In this document: one piece after another, positions 7,324 to 12,131 of the stretch
Layout of the letters: every line of letters begins with the position of its first letter
Numbering within the stretch: the stretch's first letter is position 1
NCBI GenBank assembly: GCA_002712335.1
Contig: PATI01000010.1
Span: 5,702-17,832 of the forward strand
DNA: 12,131 bases
From: Rhodospirillaceae bacterium
GTDB lineage: Bacteria > Pseudomonadota > Alphaproteobacteria > MPNO01 > UBA2964
Reading direction: 5' to 3'
The notes under the pieces: model-generated
The model's input: the letters and a program-made list of their open reading frames with translations, nothing else
What the model was told of the DNA's origin: nothing
The model's database searches: none
Position numbers and translations under genes: made by a program

Positions 7324-8247
7324 CTAAGTTGGGGTTTTGCCACCCGGCTTATTGACATCCTTGTCTTGGGCCTCCTGCTTGGTGAGAAGAAATGATGATG
7401 CGACGATTATAACGCTTCCAATCCAAACCCAGATTATTGGCCACTCGTTAAAAATGATGAGACCAATCAAAGCCGCGATAGGCAGGCGCAGAAAGTCAAG
7501 GGTGATAACCACTGTAGCGTCTGCTGCATGAAATGAACGGGCTAAAGCGCGCTGTGTAAGTGCCCCAAAGGCGCCAATCAGGATTAACCAGGCAAATTGT
7601 TCAATAGAAGGAGTTCTCCAAACAAAGAGTGCCACTATCAGCGCGTAAGGCGCAACAAATACCGCTTGATATATTGCGATAGTATCTGGGTGTTCCGTCC
7701 GGGATAGATACTTAATCATTATCGAATTGCAGACGCTCAGCATTACGGCTGCAAAGGCATATATAATCCCGGGGTTTATTTCCTGAAACCCTGGTCGAAC
7801 GACGATAAGAGCTCCGATAATCCCAATTCCTATCGCAATCCAGCGACGCGTCCTCGCTAGTTCCTCTAATATCAATATCGCTGCAATACAGGCAAATACC
7901 GGTCTCGTAAATCCAATAGCAGCTATGTCACCAAGTGGTATAAAAGTGGCTGCGAGGAAAAAAAAGGTAACGCTCAGGTAGGCAGAAATTCCTCTAACAG
8001 CGAATAAAGGAATTTTTTTGGTCCTTAAACGGGCACCGTTATTAGAAAAGGCGGTGGGCAGTAAAAACATTAAACCGAAAATTGCTCGGAAGAAAACCAC
8101 TACCAAAATTGATAGTTCTGGCGAAAGTGTGCGGGCCACTGTCATCATACCAGTAAAACAAGTACCGGCGCAGGTAATCCAGAAGCCGGCGCGTATGACA
8201 CTAGGAAGAGTGTTAAAACGATTACTAAAAGTTTGAAAAAAACTCAT
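7324..8247 (-). CDS. EamA-domain DMT-superfamily transporter
   Basis: A 307-aa inner-membrane protein with ten evident hydrophobic segments in two EamA repeats (about residues 15-145 and 155-290). Repeat hallmarks include F-F-R-A-I-F-G near the second helix and, in the C-terminal half, T-L-D-F-L-R-L-P-I-A-A-L-I-G. The protein ends in a charged, lysine-rich cytoplasmic tail. Characterised DMT members (RhaT, YdcZ, RhtA, S-adenosylmethionine carriers) export or exchange small metabolites, and the substrate here cannot be read from the sequence. ATG at 8247 places a short amphipathic segment before helix 1; no clear ribosome binding site is visible. It is divergent from arfB and convergent with ispG. 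Confidence 0.92.
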   Translation of the reverse strand: MSFFQTFSNRFNTLPSVIRAGFWITCAGTCFTGMMTVARTLSPELSILVVVFFRAIFGLMFLLPTAFSNNGARLRTKKIPLFAVRGISAYLSVTFFFLAATFIPLGDIAAIGFTRPVFACIAAILILEELARTRRWIAIGIGIIGALIVVRPGFQEINPGIIYAFAAVMLSVCNSIMIKYLSRTEHPDTIAIYQAVFVAPYALIVALFVWRTPSIEQFAWLILIGAFGALTQRALARSFHAADATVVITLDFLRLPIAALIGLIIFNEWPIIWVWIGSVIIVASSFLLTKQEAQDKDVNKPGGKTPT

Positions 8248-8263
8248 GGTTCGTTATAGGTGT

Positions 8264-8290
8264 CACAGACGAAGTGCGCTAGGGTCTGTG
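8264..8290. promoter_or_regulatory. Inverted repeat CACAGAC-N13-GTCTGTG in the transporter/arfB divergent gap
   Basis: A perfect 7-bp inverted repeat (8264-8270 and 8284-8290) with a 13-base spacer in the 73-base gap between two divergent genes. The half-sites are about two helical turns apart centre to centre, which suits a dimeric regulator; it could also form a leader hairpin. TATAAA at 8293-8298 just beyond it may be a -10 element for arfB. No regulator is identified. Confidence 0.4.
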
Positions 8291-8320
8291 GTTATAAAAG
8301 TTTGCTTCAAGAGTCTGGTG

Positions 8321-8749
8321 ATGCCCGAGGACCTAGTATTTGAAAATTTGACGATTCCATACACATCACTGGTTGTGACCTATATTCGTGCATCTGGGCC
8401 GGGTGGTCAGAATGTCAATAAGGTATCCACTGCTGTGCAGCTACGATTTGATGTAAAACACTGTTCGGCAATTGATTCAAACCTTTTAAAAAGACTGCAC
8501 CATATTGCCGGCTCTCGAATGACAAGTTCCGGAGTAATTGTTATTACTGCCAGACAATTTAGGTCAAGAGAAAGAAACCGTGAAGACGCAGTTGAGCGGT
8601 TGCGCCAAATTATAAAGAATGCAGTCGCAAAACCCAAATATCGTCACCCGATTAGGGTCGGGAAGGTCCAAAAAGAACGACGCCTTGAAAAAAAGCGTCG
8701 TAATGGCATCGTAAAGAAGCGAAGAACTCGTATTCGCATGGACGATTGA
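8321..8749 (+). CDS. arfB: Alternative ribosome-rescue factor / peptidyl-tRNA hydrolase ArfB (YaeJ/ICT1 type)
   Basis: A 142-aa protein that rescues ribosomes stalled at the 3' end of broken mRNA by hydrolysing the peptidyl-tRNA. The release-factor-like domain contains the catalytic G-G-Q (residues 28-30) in R-A-S-G-P-G-G-Q-N-V-N-K-V-S-T-A, followed by L-R-F-D. The C-terminal third is a basic Lys/Arg-rich tail, which in E. coli ArfB enters the empty mRNA channel. The frame stays open upstream to 8246, but ATG at 8321 matches the family length and N-terminus, and AAGAG at 8309-8313 lies seven bases before it. The longer start would overlap the divergent transporter. msrB follows after 51 bases, perhaps in the same transcript. 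Confidence 0.93.
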   Translation: MPEDLVFENLTIPYTSLVVTYIRASGPGGQNVNKVSTAVQLRFDVKHCSAIDSNLLKRLHHIAGSRMTSSGVIVITARQFRSRERNREDAVERLRQIIKNAVAKPKYRHPIRVGKVQKERRLEKKRRNGIVKKRRTRIRMDD

Positions 8750-8770
8750 TAAAATTTAATATTTTCGGAT

Positions 8771-8784
8771 AAGGGAATGCCCTT
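8771..8784 (+). other. Short hairpin just before the msrB ribosome binding site
   Basis: AAGGG-AATG-CCCTT forms a 5-bp stem immediately before the strong msrB site (AAAGGGGAGAG, 8786-8796). Its CCCTT arm could also compete with that site in an alternative pairing. It is small and may have no function. Confidence 0.25.
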
Positions 8785-8800
8785 GAAAGGGGAGAGATGA

Positions 8801-9214
8801 ATGGTCAATAAGATAACGAAGTCTGAAGATGAGTGGAGAGAAAATCTAAGTTCCGAGCAGTTCCACGTTTGTCGTCAGGGTGGAACGGAAGCACCATTTA
8901 CGGGGAAATATAATGATTTTAAGGGAGATGGAATTTTTGTTTGTTCATGCTGTGGAAATCCACTATTTGCCTCTAAAACAAAATTTAACTCGGGGACGGG
9001 TTGGCCTAGTTTTTTTGCTCCATTATCAAAAGAGGCCGTTGAACTGCATGAAGATTATTCAATGCTCATGAAGAGGGTAGAGGTCAAGTGTGCGAAATGT
9101 GATGCGCATCTTGGTCATGTATTTCCCGATGGACCCCCTCCAACCAATCAGCGCTTCTGCATGAATTCTGTTTCACTTCAATTTCAAGAAACTGAAACGC
9201 CCGGAGAAAAATAG
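8801..9214 (+). CDS. msrB: Peptide-methionine (R)-S-oxide reductase MsrB
   Basis: A complete 137-aa MsrB, a cytoplasmic enzyme that reduces the R-epimer of methionine sulfoxide in oxidised proteins. The two zinc-binding C-x-x-C pairs are present (Cys48/Cys51 and Cys97/Cys100), as are S-G-T-G-W-P-S-F, the H-L-G-H-V-F-P-D-G signature and the catalytic Cys120 in R-F-C-M-N-S. The position that in many MsrBs carries a resolving cysteine (S-G-C-G-W-P) is threonine here, so recycling may use another cysteine such as Cys24 or act directly with a reductant. ATG at 8801 follows AAAGGGGAGAG (8786-8796). It sits between arfB and the NmrA-like gene with 51- and 42-base gaps, consistent with a small stress-related transcription unit, though co-regulation is an inference. 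Confidence 0.96.
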   Translation: MVNKITKSEDEWRENLSSEQFHVCRQGGTEAPFTGKYNDFKGDGIFVCSCCGNPLFASKTKFNSGTGWPSFFAPLSKEAVELHEDYSMLMKRVEVKCAKCDAHLGHVFPDGPPPTNQRFCMNSVSLQFQETETPGEK

Positions 9215-9256
9215 TTACCAGAAACCAAAGATTAAAATTAAATAGGAAAAATTAAA

Positions 9257-10123
9257 ATGATCCTCGTCACCTGTGCTACCGGAAAAACAGGCAAAGCCAT
9301 TACTAGGGCTCTCGTATCCTCAGGAAAGCGGGTTAAAGCTATGGTTCGTAAGTTAAAGTCCGCCCAAACGGCCAGAGAGATGGGCGCGGCCGATGTAATT
9401 ACGGCCGACTTAGCGAACAAAGATGAGGTACTTCATGCTATGGAAGGGGTAAGCGCCGTATACTACGTCGCGCCAAACATGGACCCAAATGAGAGGTTAA
9501 ACGGAGAAAATATAATCTCCGCTTGTCAGTCGGAAAATATCAATCATCTTGTTTTTCACTCTGTTCTCCACACGCAAATAGAGGCCCTTCCACATCATTG
9601 GGAACGTCATTTCGTTGAACAGTCGATAATTAATTCAGGGGTTCCATATTCCATTCTTCAGGTCGGCTCTTACATGCAAAACATGCTACCCATGTGGGAA
9701 AAAATGTTAGAAAGTGGCATTCATCGAATGGCTTATGATACCAAAGCACCAATGAGCTTGGTCGACCTTGAAGATGTAGCTGAGGTAGCCGTAAATATAA
9801 TAGACAATAGTAATTTCTTTAATGGAATTTTCGAGATTGCAGGTCCCTCTATTACTCTTCTTGAAAAGGCCAAAATTTTGACTTCTGTATTGGGTAGGAA
9901 AATCATCGCTGAAAAACAACCACTCGTCCAATTTCTTGAACACGGAAAGGCGATTGGTTTGAACAAATACACCCTGTCAATGATGTCTAAAATGTTTCCG
10001 TACTATGATAAGCACGGCCTAGTCGGTAGTGATAAGGTACTCGGTTGGATACTCGGGCGCCGACCAACGGATTTTAAAGAATTTGTTCGTCGTACTACTG
10101 AACTCAATTCCTATAATTCGTAA
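9257..10123 (+). CDS. NmrA-like NAD(P)-binding oxidoreductase
   Basis: A 288-aa atypical short-chain dehydrogenase of the NmrA/QOR2 group. The N-terminal Rossmann strand and loop read T-C-A-T-G-K-T-G: the usual first glycine of T-G-x-x-G-x-x-G is a cysteine (Cys6), while the other two glycines are kept. Arg31 in A-M-V-R is where NADP-preferring members bind the 2' phosphate. F-H-S-V-L-H and V-E-Q-S-I-I-N-S-G-V-P-Y-S-I-L follow the NmrA pattern. The classical Y-x-x-x-K pair is not obvious, and the basic residue before the V-E-Q helix is arginine. Relatives are quinone or dye reductases or redox sensors; substrate not predicted. AGGAA at 9244-9248 supports the ATG at 9257. Its 3' end overlaps that of the convergent DUF1989 gene by 13 bases. 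Confidence 0.9.
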   Translation: MILVTCATGKTGKAITRALVSSGKRVKAMVRKLKSAQTAREMGAADVITADLANKDEVLHAMEGVSAVYYVAPNMDPNERLNGENIISACQSENINHLVFHSVLHTQIEALPHHWERHFVEQSIINSGVPYSILQVGSYMQNMLPMWEKMLESGIHRMAYDTKAPMSLVDLEDVAEVAVNIIDNSNFFNGIFEIAGPSITLLEKAKILTSVLGRKIIAEKQPLVQFLEHGKAIGLNKYTLSMMSKMFPYYDKHGLVGSDKVLGWILGRRPTDFKEFVRRTTELNSYNS

Positions 10124-10743
10124 ATCATTGCCTGAATAGGCTGACCAAATTCTGGGGCGGCGAGATCCGGGCATGCACTTGCCGCTACTGCAAGATCCAT
10201 TTCGGCACGAAAATCCACATGAATTGGTTCCTTTGGGCGATTTGGCGTATGCTGAATTTCTCCTGTTGCTGTATCAATGTCCACGTGCTGAAAAATATTC
10301 AATGGGCTCGGAATAAGTTCAGGGGGTACATTCCATTGACGAAAACCATCAATCAAGTTCTCCCAGCATCCGCGATCTGGAATGGGTATATCGTCTCCGT
10401 GGTGATACTGGTTTAGTCGTCCTTCTTCCTTGGCTCGGGCATATCGGGGCCCTGAGCATGTTCCATATTGTAAGTCGTGATATCCTAATCCTGCGAATTG
10501 ATCTTCGGTTATAGTCATCATTGGATTATTAAGCTTACTATAAAGGACATCACCTTTCGTAATCCAGAGTTTCATATTGTAAACCTTAGTGCGGGCCTGG
10601 TCGAACCTTTCATCAAGATTTTTAAGATTAATACATGCAAAATCGATAATTGTCTTAGCGGTCAAACGCAGCACTTGGCCCTTGGTCATAGCTGCACCCC
10701 ACCCCGAATTGGCTGGCACAAACTCATCTTTAATGATTTTCAT
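10111..10743 (-). CDS. DUF1989 (urea-carboxylase-associated type) protein, paralogue 1 (last gene of run)
   Basis: A 210-aa single-domain DUF1989 protein. Family features in order: K-G-Q-V-L-R-L (21-27), I-D-F (33-35), D-Q-A-R-T-K-V-Y (48-55), N-N-P-M-M (72-76), Y-H-D-L-Q-Y-G-T-C (His89, Cys96), G-C-W-E-N-L (Cys126) and S-A-C-P-D (Cys191). The conserved His and Cys residues are likely metal ligands, since structures of this family carry zinc. Characterised relatives are the paired CgdA/CgdB carboxyguanidine deiminase subunits of guanidine degradation, formerly called urea-carboxylase-associated proteins. No urea carboxylase or allophanate hydrolase is in view, so the reaction here is uncertain. 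An AAGGAG site, seen on the minus strand at 10751-10756, is seven bases before the ATG. The gene lies 20 bases after paralogue 2 and overlaps the NmrA-like gene by 13 bases at its 3' end. Confidence 0.9.
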   Translation of the reverse strand: MKIIKDEFVPANSGWGAAMTKGQVLRLTAKTIIDFACINLKNLDERFDQARTKVYNMKLWITKGDVLYSKLNNPMMTITEDQFAGLGYHDLQYGTCSGPRYARAKEEGRLNQYHHGDDIPIPDRGCWENLIDGFRQWNVPPELIPSPLNIFQHVDIDTATGEIQHTPNRPKEPIHVDFRAEMDLAVAASACPDLAAPEFGQPIQAMIYEL

Positions 10744-10763
10744 TTTTCTTCTCCTTTAGATAT

Positions 10764-11306
10764 TCAGGGTCGCAAGATTGTCACTGTTGCATTAGCCGCG
10801 GAAGCAGAGGTTTCGGATGCTGGACAATTCATAATAGCGCAAATAAGATCAATTTCCGCTTCAAGATCTATTGATACCTCGGTTGAGGGGCCCTTGGGTT
10901 TGGGACGAATTTGACCGTTTTCACTGATATCAAGGTTACGGAAAAAACCCAACGGATCGGGTAAGTTTTCATAGGAAATGTTGAGCGGCGATAAGACCGA
11001 TAACATCCCTTCAGCGCAGCCATGACCAGATTGTAAATCATGCAATCCTATACCAGAAAATCCGTCTGACAGTATTTTCATCATTGGATTATTTTGTTTG
11101 CTAAATAGACGATGCCCAGCCGTTGGATACATATTAAGATTGTATATCCTTGTCCTCGCCGTATCAAAATATTCCCGTATGTCATCTCTTTTAAATGCAT
11201 TAAAATCAATTACACTTTTGCCATTAATTTTCAATATTTGGCCTTGATCAACATTCCCTATCCAGCCTTTTTGAGGGCTGACGGTTTCTTCACTAATAAT
11301 TTTCAT
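10764..11306 (-). CDS. Shortened DUF1989 protein, paralogue 2
   Basis: A 180-aa DUF1989 protein about 30 residues shorter than its two neighbours. Up to H-D-L-Q-S-G (His89) it aligns without gaps, keeping T-A-R-T-R-I-Y-N and N-N-P-M-M. It then jumps to H-G-C-A-E (Cys97), which corresponds to H-G-C-T-E-N in paralogue 3, so about 29 residues are missing, including the first conserved cysteine (Cys96 of the others). After that I-S-Y-E-N-L-P-D-P, the acidic E-A-E-I-D-L and N-C-P (Cys161) continue in register. The frame is intact, so it looks like a functional variant rather than a pseudogene, perhaps a non-catalytic partner or a copy with changed specificity. ATG at 11306 has only a weak site before it and may be coupled to paralogue 3, 24 bases upstream. 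Confidence 0.86.
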   Translation of the reverse strand: MKIISEETVSPQKGWIGNVDQGQILKINGKSVIDFNAFKRDDIREYFDTARTRIYNLNMYPTAGHRLFSKQNNPMMKILSDGFSGIGLHDLQSGHGCAEGMLSVLSPLNISYENLPDPLGFFRNLDISENGQIRPKPKGPSTEVSIDLEAEIDLICAIMNCPASETSASAANATVTILRP

Positions 11307-11330
11307 GGCTTTAATTTCTTTAATTCCATT

Positions 11331-11966
11331 TTATTTTAATCCCAACACGGTTGCTTTAACCTCGAGGCCTCTAGTTTTCGAGGCCATGTCCGGACATGCG
11401 CTAAATCCGACAAGTAAATCACGTTCTGCTAGGAGCTCCAAATTTACCGGTTCGTCGGGACGATTCTGAGTGCGTTCCATACACCCCGTCTTTTGATTAA
11501 TTTTCATGTTTTGAAAAAAATTGACTGGACTAGGAATGTTTTCATAAGAAATACCCCACGGTTCCAGGGCCCAGGTAAGGTTCTCGGTGCAGCCGTGATC
11601 GGGCAATTTCATTTCATCACCATGTAAATATTCTCCAAGGCGTCCTTCATCAGCAGCACGTTTGTGTCTTGCCCGACCGCACATCCCAAATTGCAGATCG
11701 TGGGTTCCTAAACCTTGAAACTCATCCTTTATAAACGTGAGAAGAGGAATGCCACTTCGGGACAGCATTTGGTGCCCTTGCTTCAAATATATACAGTTGC
11801 TTGCCTCTTTAGTTGGCGCTTGGTCGAAAGATTCTCTGAAGTTATCTCTATCAAAAGCAACAAAATCTATAATCGTTTGAGCAGTCAGCCTTAATACCTG
11901 ACCGGCTAACATTTCAGTAGCCCAGCCGGTATTTTTTGGCGCTAGATATTCCTTAATTACCTGCAT
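11331..11966 (-). CDS. DUF1989 (urea-carboxylase-associated type) protein, paralogue 3 (upstream copy)
   Basis: A 211-aa full-length DUF1989 protein, clearly closer to paralogue 1 than to paralogue 2, sharing A-G-Q-V-L-R-L-T-A, T-I-I-D-F, H-D-L-Q-F-G-M-C (His89, Cys96), D-H-G-C-T-E-N-L (Cys126) and S-A-C-P-D (Cys191). It also shares the 97-125 loop that paralogue 2 lacks (A-A-D-E-G-R-L-G-E-Y-L-H-G-D-E). One oddity is proline at position 51 (Q-A-P-T-K) where both other copies have arginine (A-R-T). The ATG at 11966 follows GGAGG (minus strand, 11970-11974) at a short spacing of three bases, with a second GAGGTT further up. The start lies inside the 3' end of the preceding acetyltransferase frame by 14 bases, pointing to translational coupling in one operon. 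Confidence 0.9.
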   Translation of the reverse strand: MQVIKEYLAPKNTGWATEMLAGQVLRLTAQTIIDFVAFDRDNFRESFDQAPTKEASNCIYLKQGHQMLSRSGIPLLTFIKDEFQGLGTHDLQFGMCGRARHKRAADEGRLGEYLHGDEMKLPDHGCTENLTWALEPWGISYENIPSPVNFFQNMKINQKTGCMERTQNRPDEPVNLELLAERDLLVGFSACPDMASKTRGLEVKATVLGLK

Positions 11967-12131
11967 TTGCCTCCAACCTCACCGAACTTTCGTGGCACCT
12001 GTAAGTTATTATTGAGCTGTAGAAAAATTCCATATAGATATATCTGATACCCACTTCTTCGAAACTATCCCCAATCTGGACAAAACCCAAGCCCTCATAA
12101 AACTTTTTGGCGTGATATTGTGCGTGGCTTC
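11953..12131 (-). CDS. GNAT-family N-acetyltransferase, C-terminal end (truncated by window edge)
   Basis: Reading the minus strand from 12129 gives 58 codons ending in TAA at 11955-11953. The protein begins S-H-A-Q-Y-H-A-K-K-F-Y-E-G-L-G-F and continues G-D-S-F-E-E-V-G-I-R-Y-I-Y-M-E, the typical last helix and strands of a GNAT acetyltransferase: the F-Y-E-x-L-G-F motif followed by a beta-strand pair, in the ElaA-like style. GNAT enzymes transfer acetyl from acetyl-CoA to amines. About 20 further residues (from S-S-I-I-T-Y-R onward) extend past the usual end, and the frame runs 14 bases into the first DUF1989 gene. The N-terminal acetyl-CoA-binding part is outside the window, so the identification rests on this tail only. 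Confidence 0.72.
   Translation of the reverse strand, partial: SHAQYHAKKFYEGLGFVQIGDSFEEVGIRYIYMEFFYSSIITYRCHESSVRLEANAGN

Noticed and set aside
8246..8320. 25-residue N-terminal extension of ArfB
   Set aside because: It would overlap the divergent transporter start, lacks a ribosome binding site and exceeds the family length; ATG at 8321 fits.
11967..12131. Guanidine riboswitch upstream of the DUF1989 genes
   Set aside because: The whole stretch is coding for the GNAT C-terminus on the same strand, with no sign of a structured leader.

Overview
The window reads as a piece of a moderate-GC proteobacterial chromosome. The IspG has the alphaproteobacterial look (long spacer between the CPGC and MGC cysteines), and the mix of LysR, alpha/beta hydrolase, DMT exporter and DUF1989 genes fits a free-living, possibly marine alphaproteobacterium. 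That assignment is an inference from protein style only. Coding density is high: no gene-free stretch exceeds 300 bases, and I see no tRNA, rRNA, CRISPR array, insertion sequence or phage gene.

Layout. Bases 1-468 hold the 3' end of a kynurenine-formamidase-like alpha/beta hydrolase. A large uncharacterised alpha/beta hydrolase follows (644-2008, +), convergent by one base with a LysR regulator (2010-2909, -). Divergent from LysR are three tandem paralogues of a periplasmic-binding-protein-fold (SsuA/THI5-like) family (3047-3982, 4083-5015, 5045-5980), with a strong hairpin between the first two. Next come ispG (6083-7318, +), a convergent EamA/DMT transporter (7324-8247, -), then arfB, msrB and an NmrA-like oxidoreductase in one closely spaced + strand run (8321-10123). 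The right end is a minus-strand run, read from right to left: the C-terminal end of a GNAT acetyltransferase (ORF truncated by the window edge), then three DUF1989 (urea-carboxylase-associated type) paralogues, the middle one lacking about 29 internal residues.

Two parts deserve attention. (1) The three THI5-like proteins have no visible signal peptide and no ABC permease or ATPase beside them, and all conserve His62, a CxxxxxC pair (C77/C83), His135 and His199. They look more like cytoplasmic proteins, perhaps enzymes on a binding-protein fold, under an adjacent LysR regulator, with the 454-aa hydrolase next door as a possible pathway partner. (2) The three DUF1989 paralogues form a family cluster without urea carboxylase or allophanate hydrolase in view, and the middle copy has lost one of the three cysteines shared by the other two.

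The remaining genes (ispG, arfB, msrB, the transporter and the NmrA-like protein) look like ordinary housekeeping or stress genes. Functions of the two paralogue clusters are not determinable from sequence alone.
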